A stretch of DNA of 19,514 nt from CALJIC01 sp039805565. GTDB taxonomy: Bacteria; Chloroflexota; Chloroflexia; Chloroflexales; Roseiflexaceae. Positions within the stretch are counted from its first letter, which is position 1, and every line of letters begins with the position of its first letter. Below the pieces are notes generated by a model. That model was not told where the DNA came from. It did not search any database and saw only the letters and a list, made by a program, of their open reading frames with translations. Both the position numbers and the translations under genes were made by a program. Below are positions 7,376 through 15,408 of this stretch, in pieces. The stretch is taken from positions 1 through 19,514 of the forward strand of contig JBDLTZ010000185.1 in NCBI GenBank assembly GCA_039805565.1, in the 5' to 3' direction.

Positions 7376-7738
7376 ATGACCCAACTCCTGCCCCCACACC
7401 CCGAGATCCGCGCTGTCCCCCCGTTTAGGGTCGTGCTCGACGTAGAGGTCGGTCGCGTCGCGACGGTCACGCTCGCCCCGCGGGACGCAGCCGCGCTCGC
7501 GGCCGCGGACGTGCCGGCGCGGCGGCTGGTCCAGGCGGCGCAGCACGGGCTTGGGATGCTGGGCACGGCGTCCGTCATCCACGACGACGATCTGGGCATC
7601 AGCGTGCTCGGCGCCGTGCCGCTGCACCTGCGCGAGCGGGAGGCGCTGTGGCTGGTCGCCTGCGCGGCGCCGAGCACGCTGGCGGCCTTTCTGGAGGCGG
7701 CGCGGGCGGCGCCGCCCACGCCGGGGGAGACAGCCTGA
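7376..7738 (+). CDS. Hypothetical protein, 120 residues
   Basis: A soluble-looking protein whose codons show the strong third-position G/C bias expected of a real gene here. It contains FRVVLDVEVGRVATVTL near the start and a possible small α/β core (GMLGTASVIHDDDLGISVLG) with an acidic HDDD patch. No family is recognised. No clear ribosome site precedes the ATG at 7376. It converges with the zinc-ribbon gene, the two stops being separated by a hairpin. The opposite strand is also open here but would encode an Arg/Ser-rich low-complexity product, which I take to be a shadow. Confidence 0.6.
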   Translation: MTQLLPPHPEIRAVPPFRVVLDVEVGRVATVTLAPRDAAALAAADVPARRLVQAAQHGLGMLGTASVIHDDDLGISVLGAVPLHLREREALWLVACAAPSTLAAFLEAARAAPPTPGETA

Positions 7739-7746
7739 CGCACCGC

Positions 7747-7771
7747 GGGCGCCGCGCCTCCCCCGGCGCCT
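7747..7771. terminator. GC-rich hairpin between convergent genes
   Basis: An inverted repeat with an 8-base stem (GGGCGCCG with CGGCGCCT, one G-T pair) and a 9-base loop fills the short gap between the stops at 7738 (plus) and 7777 (minus). It could end transcription from both sides. No T-run follows on either strand, so factor-independent termination is uncertain. Confidence 0.45.
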
Positions 7772-7776
7772 GAGCG

Positions 7777-8433
7777 CTATGGCTCCGCGTCGAACCGGCG
7801 CAGGCCGTGCGCGTCCAGAAGCGCCTCCGCCCGCGCCACGCTCGCCGCGTCCCCGATCTGCTCGGCCCACGCCGCCGCCCGGTGCAGCATCCGCCAGCCG
7901 TAGCGCGGGTCGCCGCGCCGGACCGCGAGCTCCCCCGCCAGCAGCCACACCGCGACCATCAGCGGCCGGGCCTTCGCCTGGTCGACCAGCATGCTCGCCC
8001 GGCCCACCAGCTCCCACGCCATCTCGACCGCCCCGCCCTCCGCGCAGCCGCGCGCCCGCTCGTACAGCGCGAGCAGCTCCTCCCGCTCCGCCGGCGCGAG
8101 CGGCACCTCGGCGTCGATGAGCGGCCCGCCCGCCGCCCGCCCCGCCGCCACGCACGCCGCGCAGCAGCGCGGGTAGCCGCCCCACCGCTCCGTCCCGTAC
8201 CCCAACGCCGCCCCGCACCGCGCGCAGTGCGACAGGAGGTGCTCCTCCGCCTCCACCAGCGCCAGGCTCGGCTCCCCCGGCCGCTCCAGCCCCGCCAGCA
8301 GGGCGTGGAGCCCCGCCCGCAGGGCGCGGTACGCCGCCTCCTCCCCCAGCGCCGCGATCGCCGGGTCGTCCGCCAGGCCGACAAGCAGCTGCCGGACCGT
8401 GTGAGTAGTTGCCGTTGTGGATGTCGTAGTCAT
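7777..8433 (-). CDS. Zinc-ribbon protein with helical C-terminal domain, function unknown
   Basis: A 218-residue protein. The N-terminal Ser/Thr-rich dozen residues are followed by a helical region. A likely zinc ribbon follows, with C70-x2-C73 (HCARCGAALGYG) and C90C91-x2-C94 (PRCCAACVAAG). The C-terminal half is Ala/Glu-rich helix and resembles TPR-like repeats (ELLALYERARGCAE, MAWELVGRASMLVDQAKARP, RYGWRMLHRAAAWAEQIGDA). The ATG at 8433 is chosen because GAGGAG lies 6 bases upstream; the frame stays open further, but there the sequence includes tandem repeats. It is the last minus-strand gene of the mobile-element block, so it may serve the element as an adaptor or regulator. I do not recognise a characterised homologue. 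Confidence 0.78.
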   Translation of the reverse strand: MTTTSTTATTHTVRQLLVGLADDPAIAALGEEAAYRALRAGLHALLAGLERPGEPSLALVEAEEHLLSHCARCGAALGYGTERWGGYPRCCAACVAAGRAAGGPLIDAEVPLAPAEREELLALYERARGCAEGGAVEMAWELVGRASMLVDQAKARPLMVAVWLLAGELAVRRGDPRYGWRMLHRAAAWAEQIGDAASVARAEALLDAHGLRRFDAEP

Positions 8434-8611
8434 CGATGTCTCCTCAGTGATCAGCCCCGCCGACACAGCGCCGGCAGGGATCGTCATTGCGGGACGGCGC
8501 GCCGCCCCAGGCGGCCGCCCGCGCGGCTTTTGGCGCGGGCGGGGATGCGGTTCGTGGACTACCTTGGCCGCCCCCCTGCCGCACCAGGATGCCCCCGGGC
8601 GCCCCTCCCTG

Positions 8612-8703
8612 GACGCCCAGACGCCGCCAATCCGACGCCCAAGCGGCGCCAATCCGACGCCCAAACGGACGCGAGATGCGACGCCCGAGCGGACGCGGGG
8701 AAC
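8612..8703. repeat. Short tandem repeat, four units of 22-24 bp
   Basis: Four head-to-tail units start at 8612, 8634, 8656 and 8680, each opening with GACGCCC. Units 1 and 2 (22 bp) share the ending GCCAATCC; units 3 and 4 (24 bp) share CGGACGCG. A further GACGC begins at 8704. The array lies between the stop of the replication-relaxation gene (8715) and the zinc-ribbon gene. Candidate roles are a protein-binding iteron, a transfer origin component or a simple slippage array. Units are too alike and spacers absent, so it is not CRISPR. Confidence 0.75.
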
Positions 8704-8714
8704 GACGCGCCCGG

Positions 8715-9752
8715 CTACCGCGCGAGCGCGCGCTCCCAGGCGTCGAGCCCGCACAGCGCGCGCTCGCGCACCCGGCCGTCGCCCCCGACGAGGAGTTCGG
8801 CGAGCAGCGGCGCCGCCGTCGCCCCGTCGCGGAGCAGCCGGTAGTCGCCCCACAGCGCCCCGTGGGCCGGGTGTTCGGCCCCGCGTGGGGTCGATACCAC
8901 CGCCCAAGTCTCTGGCCACGCGTCGGCCCACTCGGCCGCGATCTGCGCGGCCCGCCGGGGCGTGGGCGCCAGGAACACGGTCCGGATCGGGCCGCCGAAC
9001 AGCTCGGTGTAGCGCCCGGCCGCCGTCAGGTCGCGCGTCACGATCGCCTTGTCCAGCAGCACGCTCAGCGGCTCCGTCGCCATGTCCACCTCCAGCCCCA
9101 GCCGGACCTCGTGGGCGTTGGGCGGGCAGGGCGCGCCGTCAAACCACGGGATCTGGCCGTCGACGGCGCGCGGGCGCGATGGGCAGACGCGCAGGATGAC
9201 GAGCGCGTCGAGCCGCTGCGTGCCGTGGGTCGTGAACTCCACCTGCGCAAACACGCTCTGCACGAGCGGGCTCGCGCGCGCGGCCATCAGGATGGACGCG
9301 CACCACCACGAGACCTGGAGGTCGTGGGTGAGCGTCAGCGTCGGGACGCGCCGCCCGCGCGGGTCGCGGGTCTTGAGCGCCTCCAGGCTGCGCGCGTCCG
9401 GCTCCAGCCCCAGGGCGTCCAGGACCGCCTTGCCCTCGGGCGTCAGGCCGTAGACGAGCGGGTACTTCATCGGCGGCTGGACGCGGCCCGCGGCCTGCGG
9501 GAGCGCGCCGTAGCGCACCGTCGTGCGCCAGATCAGGCCGTCCTCGCGCATCGCCTCCAGGTCGCGCTGCATGGAGCGGCGCGTGACGTCGGCGTAGAGC
9601 ATTTCGTACACCTGGCTGGAGAACATCACCTCGAGCCGGCCGAGCAGCCGCAGCAGCTCGGCGCGGCGCCGGGAGATCGGCGGCATCGCGGGCGGGCGCG
9701 GCAGCCCGAACGCGCCGCTTGGGAGAGACGTGGCCATCAGCACCTCGCTCAT
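8715..9752 (-). CDS. Replication-relaxation family protein
   Basis: A 345-residue protein of the replication-relaxation type, found on plasmids and integrative elements next to conjugative ATPases. Residues ~25-80 form a winged helix (SRRRAELLRLLGRLEVMFSS, then TRRSMQRDLEAMREDGLIWR), followed by YGLTPEGKAVLDALG. A C-terminal nuclease-like or nucleotide-binding-type core follows (DALVILRVCPS, LGLEVDMATEPLSVLLDKAI, then YRLLRDGA near the end), where family members carry conserved acidic residues (VRLGLEVDMATE here). The ATG at 9752 overlaps the stop of the ATPase gene as ATGA, which fixes the start; a second ATG at 9737 is possible. The family is thought to bind element DNA during replication or transfer; the exact activity is not established. 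Confidence 0.8.
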   Translation of the reverse strand: MSEVLMATSLPSGAFGLPRPPAMPPISRRRAELLRLLGRLEVMFSSQVYEMLYADVTRRSMQRDLEAMREDGLIWRTTVRYGALPQAAGRVQPPMKYPLVYGLTPEGKAVLDALGLEPDARSLEALKTRDPRGRRVPTLTLTHDLQVSWWCASILMAARASPLVQSVFAQVEFTTHGTQRLDALVILRVCPSRPRAVDGQIPWFDGAPCPPNAHEVRLGLEVDMATEPLSVLLDKAIVTRDLTAAGRYTELFGGPIRTVFLAPTPRRAAQIAAEWADAWPETWAVVSTPRGAEHPAHGALWGDYRLLRDGATAAPLLAELLVGGDGRVRERALCGLDAWERALAR

Positions 9753-12700
9753 GTGCCGGGCTCCTCGCCCGGCAGATCCTGGAACCCGTCCTGCGCGGCC
9801 GCCCCCCGCCGCCGGCCGCGCGCGTCGTAGATCGCCTCGCGGCTCCGGGCAGCGTCGATGACTGGCGGGGGCGGCGGGGTGGTTGGGGCGAGCCCCGGGA
9901 TGACCGCCGGGCTCGCCGGCCGCGGCGCGGCGGGGGTGGCTGCGCGCGGGGCGACGGCGGCCGGCTGCTCGCCCGGGGCGATCGCCCAGCGCTGGCGCTG
10001 GTACAGCGCGGCCGCGAGCACGCGCGGGCAGGCGGCGCGCAGCCGCGAGAGCCAGCGCTGGCGGGCCATGCGCTCGGGGACGCAGCCGGGGTTCTGGATG
10101 ATGAACGCCCGCTGGTGCGCCCGGATGGCGTCCCACCGCGCGAGGAGCGCCTGCCACTCGGCGTCCGGCAGCCGCGCCAGGCGCGCCGACTCTGCGCGGA
10201 CGTCCGCACCCGGGCCGTAGACGAGCTGCGCGATCTCCCGGTCGGTGAGCGGCGGGCGCACCCCGCCGCTGGCGCGCCGCTCCGGGGGGAGCACCGTCTG
10301 CCAGTTCGGGCCGCGGTAGGGCGGGAGGTCGGCGTCGACGTCGCGCGGGGCCGGCCAGCCCGGGGGGGATATCGAGCAGATCTCGGGCGTGCCCGACGGC
10401 CCGACCAGGACGGCGTACTGGTGCGCGGTCGCGTCCTGCCCGGCGACGTCGGCGGGGGTGAGGTCGGTCGTGGGGTAGAGGCGCGCGTAGGCCGAGGCGT
10501 CCGGCTCGCCGGTGCGCAGGATGAGGCGCGAGCTTGCGTTCTGGAGCATCTCGTCGCGCAGGTCGCCGAGCTGCGTGAGCGACTGGTGGGCGTAGACCCC
10601 GCCGATCCCCAGGCCGCGCAGCCGCGTCACGGCGTCGCGCACATCCTCCGAGTCCCCGTCGCCCAGGAACACCTGCAGCTCGTCGATCAGGAGCGGCACG
10701 GTCGGGCGGGTAACGTCGGTGCCGGGGCGGCGAAACGCGGCGCGCACGATCCCCTGGAAGACGAGCATGGCGATGAAGGGGGCGAGCTCGCCGAGCGTGT
10801 TGTGCGGCAGGGGGAAGAGCAGGATGTCGCCGTCCTCCATGGCCTGCCCGATGTCGAACGTCGGGACCGGCAGCGTGAGGATGTAGCGCGTCAGCTCGTC
10901 GACCAGGAGGTTGTCGAGCCGGCGGAGCAGCGCATCGCGGCTCAGCTTCTGCTGCTCGCCGGTCTTGGGGAAGGTCACCTCCCAGAAGTTGCGGACCTCG
11001 ATGTTCGTGCAGCGCGGGAGCAGGCGCGATCGGTAAACGTCGTCCTGGAGCGCTTGCTTGAGATTCGCCACGGTCGGGTGCGGCTCGCCGTCGAGCACCA
11101 GCATGGTGGCCATCTGCGCGTACTGCTGCATGCCCACCGACTTACCCCACGCCTCGGGGTCGAGGCAGCTGAACACGCTCAGGACCATGCCGAGGGCCTG
11201 GGTCGAGCCGCCGGCCTGGGCGAGATCGATGCCGGCGAGCGGGTTGAGGCCGATCGGCCACTCGGCGTCGAGCAGGTCGAGCAGGATGAGCCGGGGCTCG
11301 TCGGCGAGCGGCACGAGCTGGCGGGCGGTGGCGACCAGGCTGGCGTTCTGGTCGTCGCCCTTGCCGTCCAGGACGAGCAGCCCGTTGGGGATCAGCTGGT
11401 CGACCATGTTGGCGAGCGCACGCGTCTTGCCGGCGCCCATGCCGGCGGTCAGGTGGAGCACCTGGCGCATGCTCCTGAGCGGGATGCCGACCGGGGCGAG
11501 GGCGCCGTCGGCACGGCGGGCGTGCCCGAGGGCGATGTGGTCGGTCGCGCCGTCGGGGATGAACATGGACGGCTGCGCGGGCAGGCGCCGGGCAGGCAGC
11601 CAGTCGATCAGGAGCCGGAGCGCGGGCGACGGCAGGTGCCAGAGGCCGCTCGCCTCGGCGGCGCTGAGGACCGCCGGGCCGCGCCAGAGCGGCAGCGGGG
11701 TGAGGAGGGCGGGCAGCGGGGCGAGGCGCGGCGCGCGCGCGCGGACGGCGGCGAGGCCGCCCCCGGCGAGCGCGCGCGCGCCGAGCACCGCGAGGGCCGC
11801 GGCGACGAGCGGCAGCGCCGCTGTCCAGGGGAGCGCGCCGGCGGCGGCGAGGGCGAGGGGGAGCGCAAGGGCTGCCCACCGCCACGCCCACCCCCGGCGC
11901 GGGAGGAGATCATCTGCGGGTACGGCCGCGCGGCGCGGCTGCCCGGCGGGGGCGAAGCCCTGGGCGTCGCTCCCCGCGCGGGCGCGGTACTGGCCGAGGG
12001 CCGCGCAGACCTCGCGGACGGCGGCGTGGGCCGCGCGCTCGGACGCCGGGTCGGGCGCCACGGCGACCACGCGGAGGCTCACGTCGAAGGCGGCGTCCGC
12101 GAGCTTGGCGTCGAGCGCGGCGACCTCGGGCGAGACAAAGTGGGCCTGCTTGCGGCGCAGGTCGACCATCCGCCGGCGGGCGAGCACTCGCCAGGGGGCG
12201 TGGATCGACTCGTGGCGCGGGCGGACGGCGATCTGGATCTCGGCGCAGGCCACGCCGGGGGGCGGGCGGAGCGCGGCCGCCAGGCTGCCGAGCAGGTCCG
12301 CCCCCGCCGCGTCCGGCGTGCGGAGCGGGAAGTGGGCCGGGCGCGCGAGCACCAGGTCCTGCCAGATGACGACGGCGCCCGGGCGGAGCGCGGCCGCCAG
12401 CGGGTCGGGGGCGGCGTCGACGGCGACCTCCGGGTCCTGCCCGAGCAGGACCTTCTCCAGGGAGCGCGCGGCCGAGGCCCGGAGCGTGGTGCCCGCGTCT
12501 CCGTCGGCGTGCGCGGCGGGCGTGGCCCGCACCGGGGCAAGCGGCTGGCGGCCGCCGACGGGGCGGCAGAGCGGGCGGGGGGTGACGGCCGCCGGCGACA
12601 CCGCGGGCGCAGGGCGCCGGCGGCTGGCAGAGCCCCGCCAGCCGCCCGGCCGGGATGAGCCTGCGGCGATCGTCGCGCCGAGCGCGGCGGGCTGGTCGGG

Positions 12701-13252
12701 GCGACCGTGGAGCGAGAGGGTCACGCGCGCCGTGGGGTCCGCGGCGGCGTGGAGCGCGCGCCACAGGTCGTGCGGCGTGGCGGCGAGCGTGGCTCCGGTC
12801 CGACTCTGGGGGCGCAGCGGGCGGACGTGCAGGTAGGTCTGCGCCGGGGCGGCGTTCCGCCGGCGCCCGGCCACGAGCCACGCCCCCGCGAGGGCGAGCT
12901 CGGCGAGCAGCAGGGCCGACGCGGCGGTGGCGACCAGGGTGATGCCCCAGCTGACCGGGGGCGCCACGATGACGGCGGCGACCTCGGCTGCGAGGTCGAC
13001 CAGTAGCGCGAGCAGCCGGTCGGCGAGGTGCGCGCCGAGCGCCTCGGGCGTCAGCGCAGCGGTGGGCGGGGCAGGGGCGTCCGCGCGCCCGGCGAGCCAG
13101 GCCCGCAGAGCGTCCGCCGTCGCGGTGAGCGCGAGACAGGCGAGGACGATGAGCCGCAGGGCGATCTGCGGCAGGTCGGGGCGCTCGGGCCGCTGCTCGG
13201 CGAGCGGCGGGGGCGCGCCTCCTCGGAGGCCGGGGTGGGACGATGGTGCCAT
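9749..13252 (-). CDS. Conjugation coupling-type ATPase (TraG/VirD4-like) with long membrane N-terminus
   Basis: A 1167-residue protein with a FtsK/VirD4-class DNA-transfer ATPase domain. Walker A is HLTAGMGAGKTRALANM, with Lys609. Walker B is VPLLIDELQVF, with Asp857/Glu858. The region between (VLDGKGDDQNASLV, GLNPLAGIDLA) and YAHQSLTQLGDLRDEMLQNA, which fits the sensor region, are typical of coupling proteins that feed DNA or relaxase into a conjugation channel. The N-terminal 600 residues hold two early membrane helices, a long Ala/Arg-rich region of unknown fold, and two more helices (WAALALPLALAAAGALPW onward). The C-terminal 150 residues are Pro/Ala-rich. The ATG at 13252 has GAGGAG 7 bases before it. 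It overlaps the next gene by ATGA. No relaxase or VirB-type genes appear nearby. Confidence 0.88.
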   Translation of the reverse strand: MAPSSHPGLRGGAPPPLAEQRPERPDLPQIALRLIVLACLALTATADALRAWLAGRADAPAPPTAALTPEALGAHLADRLLALLVDLAAEVAAVIVAPPVSWGITLVATAASALLLAELALAGAWLVAGRRRNAAPAQTYLHVRPLRPQSRTGATLAATPHDLWRALHAAADPTARVTLSLHGRPDQPAALGATIAAGSSRPGGWRGSASRRRPAPAVSPAAVTPRPLCRPVGGRQPLAPVRATPAAHADGDAGTTLRASAARSLEKVLLGQDPEVAVDAAPDPLAAALRPGAVVIWQDLVLARPAHFPLRTPDAAGADLLGSLAAALRPPPGVACAEIQIAVRPRHESIHAPWRVLARRRMVDLRRKQAHFVSPEVAALDAKLADAAFDVSLRVVAVAPDPASERAAHAAVREVCAALGQYRARAGSDAQGFAPAGQPRRAAVPADDLLPRRGWAWRWAALALPLALAAAGALPWTAALPLVAAALAVLGARALAGGGLAAVRARAPRLAPLPALLTPLPLWRGPAVLSAAEASGLWHLPSPALRLLIDWLPARRLPAQPSMFIPDGATDHIALGHARRADGALAPVGIPLRSMRQVLHLTAGMGAGKTRALANMVDQLIPNGLLVLDGKGDDQNASLVATARQLVPLADEPRLILLDLLDAEWPIGLNPLAGIDLAQAGGSTQALGMVLSVFSCLDPEAWGKSVGMQQYAQMATMLVLDGEPHPTVANLKQALQDDVYRSRLLPRCTNIEVRNFWEVTFPKTGEQQKLSRDALLRRLDNLLVDELTRYILTLPVPTFDIGQAMEDGDILLFPLPHNTLGELAPFIAMLVFQGIVRAAFRRPGTDVTRPTVPLLIDELQVFLGDGDSEDVRDAVTRLRGLGIGGVYAHQSLTQLGDLRDEMLQNASSRLILRTGEPDASAYARLYPTTDLTPADVAGQDATAHQYAVLVGPSGTPEICSISPPGWPAPRDVDADLPPYRGPNWQTVLPPERRASGGVRPPLTDREIAQLVYGPGADVRAESARLARLPDAEWQALLARWDAIRAHQRAFIIQNPGCVPERMARQRWLSRLRAACPRVLAAALYQRQRWAIAPGEQPAAVAPRAATPAAPRPASPAVIPGLAPTTPPPPPVIDAARSREAIYDARGRRRGAAAQDGFQDLPGEEPGT

Positions 13253-13305
13253 GGGTGGTCTCCTCGGGCGTCGGGTCGGCGGTCGTTTCGGGTGCCGATG
13301 CGCCG

Positions 13306-13334
13306 AGGATAGCGGCGGGGGAGGGCGCTGGGAA
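13306..13334 (-). promoter_or_regulatory. Possible promoter of the ATPase gene
   Basis: On the minus strand TTCCCA (13329-13334) and TATCCT (13306-13311) are 17 bases apart, each matching the consensus at four of six positions. The -10 is about 54 bases before the ATG at 13252. It is a modest match in very GC-rich DNA. Confidence 0.3.
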
Positions 13335-13439
13335 GCCTGAGAAATAGGCGAAAAGGGGGTGAGGAAAATGGCGGCGGGCGAACACCGGGGGCGCGTGGGC
13401 CGCGGTGGGGCGATCGCCGGGCCCACGGGGGACGGCAGA

Positions 13440-13458
13440 GGCCCCGTCACGCGGGGCC
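13440..13458 (-). terminator. Hairpin after the membrane-anchored protein gene
   Basis: A perfect 7-bp GC stem (GGCCCCG with CGGGGCC) and a 5-base loop lie about 120 bases past the stop at 13581 and upstream of the ATPase promoter candidate. It could terminate or attenuate transcription between the two genes. There is no T-run. Confidence 0.35.
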
Positions 13459-13580
13459 GAGGAGGTGGGACGGGGGATAGACGGCGTCAGCAGCACTGCT
13501 GGGTGCCGGCAGACGCACCGGCGGGTATGGCCCGAGCACACCGCGCGGTGCGAGGCCGGGCTGCGGGGGCGATGGGCGGC

Positions 13581-14363
13581 TTATGGGTCGAGGCGGCCCA
13601 GCGTGATCAGGCGCTCGCGCTTGAGCTGGCGCAGGTAGCGCACGGCGGAATGAAACTCGCAGGGCCGCAAGCGCACCACGTCCGCTGCCACCTGCTTGAT
13701 CGGCTCGCCGGCCAGGAGGCGGTCGACCGCGGTGACGTAGACCGGGTCAGCCGGGCGTCCGCGCTTCTGGTTGGATGGCGGGGCCGCCACGGGAAGAGAT
13801 GGCGGGTCGGGGGACGGGATGGCGGATGCCGGCTGCGGCATGGCGTCTGCCACGCACGTCTCGGGGGACGGTAGGGGCGCGCCGGGGGTGGGCTCCGGAG
13901 CGGCGGCACCCCGCACGTCCGGAAGAGGCGGGACGGTCTGTAGAGGTGACGCCTCTTCGGGTGCCGGCGGCGGCTCCGGCTGCGGATGCGGCGCGGGCCG
14001 TGCCCGAGGACGCAGGGGCGCGTTCCCGCTCCCGCGCTGCCGCAGGTGCCGCGGCAGGGCCACGAAGAGGACTGTGCGCAGCAGGTGCGACACGCCGCGC
14101 CCGGGCGAGGCATCCGCGCGCGGCGGCACGGGCGGGTCGGGGGACAGGTCCCCCGCCGCGCCAGCCAGCTGCCCGGGCGCGGCGGTGAGCAGCTCCAGGC
14201 GGTCGACGCCCGCGCCGAGCCGCATCATCTGCTGGGTGATCAGCGCCAGGCTCATCACGGGGATGACCCAGCTCGTGACATCGTTGGCCGGGAGCGTGGG
14301 TGAAAGCACCACGAGGCTCACGACGCTCACCGCAACGCCGAACAGCAACGCAAGGGATTTCAT
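13581..14363 (-). CDS. Membrane-anchored protein with proline-rich linker and DNA-binding-like C-terminus
   Basis: A 260-residue protein with no family I recognise but a clear layout. Residues 1-50 hold two hydrophobic helices (SLALLFGVAVSVVSLVVLSP and VTSWVIPVMSLALITQQMM). Residues ~50-190 are a low-complexity Pro/Ala linker with many PxP repeats. The last ~65 residues are folded and basic: NQKRGRPADPVYVTAVDRLL contains an AT-hook-like RGRP, then AGEPIKQVAADVVRLRPCEF and SAVRYLRQLKRERLITLGRL, which look like a helix-turn-helix with wing. The inferred picture is a membrane tether that binds DNA. It starts the minus-strand block whose next gene is the transfer ATPase. The ATG at 14363 is followed at once by the signal-anchor-like helix. 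A weak GAGAG precedes it. Confidence 0.75.
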   Translation of the reverse strand: MKSLALLFGVAVSVVSLVVLSPTLPANDVTSWVIPVMSLALITQQMMRLGAGVDRLELLTAAPGQLAGAAGDLSPDPPVPPRADASPGRGVSHLLRTVLFVALPRHLRQRGSGNAPLRPRARPAPHPQPEPPPAPEEASPLQTVPPLPDVRGAAAPEPTPGAPLPSPETCVADAMPQPASAIPSPDPPSLPVAAPPSNQKRGRPADPVYVTAVDRLLAGEPIKQVAADVVRLRPCEFHSAVRYLRQLKRERLITLGRLDP

Positions 14364-14556
14364 GGGTGGCCCGTCTCTCGCTGGATAGCCTCTCGTACCA
14401 CGATCCTACGTCCAGACGGAACCACCGTGTAACCAGATCGGCTGCGGCGCGCCATGGCACGGTAATGCTGCGCCGCGATGTGCCGCCGCATGCTCCCGCT
14501 GTGTCCGCATCCTCGAGGGTTTTCTGCATCTCGCGTGTGCGCCTTAAGGGAGCCGA

Positions 14557-15408
14557 TTGCCTTCGAGCTCCGAGCGGCTGCGCGACGCGCTCGCACCCTT
14601 TGCTGCACCGCAGACCTACACGGTGTTCGACGCCGCCGCCGTCATCCTGCGCGAAGGCCTGGAGGCGCTGCTCGTGATCGTCGCGCTGCTGGCGTTCCTG
14701 CGCAAATCGGGGAATGCGGACAAACGCGGCTGGGTGTGGGCTGGCGGCGCTGCGGGCATCGCGGCAAGCATCGGCGTGGCCTTCGTGATCCAGGCCGTCT
14801 TCAGCACCGCTGCGGCGGGCCAGAGCCGCGAGCTGATCGAGGGCGTCACGGGGCTGGTCGCCGCCACTTTGCTGTTCTACGTCTCGTACTGGCTGCACAG
14901 TCAGGCCAGCCTTGCGGGCTGGAAGCGTTACATTGACGACGGGACCACGCGCGCGCTTGCCAGCGGCAGCATGCTCGGCCTGGCGGCGCTGGCGTTCCTG
15001 GCGGTGTTCCGCGAGGGTGCTGAGACGACGGTCTTCTACCTAGGGATGGCTCCCGCGATGACCGCTGCCGACCTGGCGCTCGGCTTTGGCATTGGCGTGC
15101 TCGTTCTAGCACTCGCCGCCGTGCTTATGCTGGTGGTGGGGGTACGGCTGCCGCTGCGGCTGTTCTTCCGTGTGGCTGGACTGCTGGTGTACTACCTGGG
15201 CTTCAAGTTCGTCGGCGCCGGCATCCACGCCCTCCAGGTCGCCGGCGTGCTGCCGATTTCGCCGACTGCCATCCCGGCGCTGCCGGTCGCCGGCATCTAT
15301 CCGACCTGGGAGACTCTCGTGCCGCAGCTGGCGCTCCTGGCACTGGCACTCGGGGCAATCATCCTGACCCGCTCCCGAGAGCGGGCCAGGATGACCCGGA
15401 CCGCGTAG
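14557..15408 (+). CDS. FTR1/EfeU-family iron permease
   Basis: A 283-residue membrane permease of the FTR1 family, which moves ferric (or oxidised ferrous) iron across the cytoplasmic membrane. The two signature motifs are present: LREGLEALL (Arg32-Glu36) in the first helix and FREGAETTVFY (Arg152-Glu156) in the fourth. Both carry the acidic residues that bind iron. About seven helices are visible, as expected, and the length matches E. coli EfeU (~276). I choose the TTG at 14557 because AAGGGAG lies 4 bases before it and an in-frame TAA at 14545 bars any earlier start. No EfeO or EfeB partner follows in the window. A perfect 7-bp hairpin with a 4-base loop lies inside the gene's 3' end (15368-15385). 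Confidence 0.9.
   Translation: MPSSSERLRDALAPFAAPQTYTVFDAAAVILREGLEALLVIVALLAFLRKSGNADKRGWVWAGGAAGIAASIGVAFVIQAVFSTAAAGQSRELIEGVTGLVAATLLFYVSYWLHSQASLAGWKRYIDDGTTRALASGSMLGLAALAFLAVFREGAETTVFYLGMAPAMTAADLALGFGIGVLVLALAAVLMLVVGVRLPLRLFFRVAGLLVYYLGFKFVGAGIHALQVAGVLPISPTAIPALPVAGIYPTWETLVPQLALLALALGAIILTRSRERARMTRTA

Larger units (their letters stand above)
13253..13580. other. Non-coding gap between the membrane-anchored protein and the ATPase
   Basis: About 330 bases without a gene I can support. It holds the ATPase ribosome site and weak promoter, a hairpin at 13440-13458, and a small inverted repeat CAGCAG/CTGCTG at 13488-13501. Open frames on the plus strand here give low-complexity Gly/Arg-rich products and have no ribosome sites, so I leave them out. 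Confidence 0.5.

Noticed and set aside
5579..8218. Long minus-strand frame overlapping hsdM, the membrane protein and the zinc-ribbon gene
   Set aside because: It is out of frame with clear domains in each and yields low-complexity protein; a high-GC artefact.
8612..8703. Possible CRISPR array
   Set aside because: Units abut without spacers, there are only four, and no cas genes are nearby.
9719..12658. A very long plus-strand open frame opposite the transfer ATPase
   Set aside because: The Walker motifs and ribosome site are on the minus strand; the plus frame gives an Arg/Gly/Glu-rich product and arises from the high GC content.
13359..13874. Plus-strand frame in and beyond the gap at 13253-13580
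   Set aside because: Gly/Arg-rich product, no ribosome site, and it runs antisense to the membrane-anchored protein gene.
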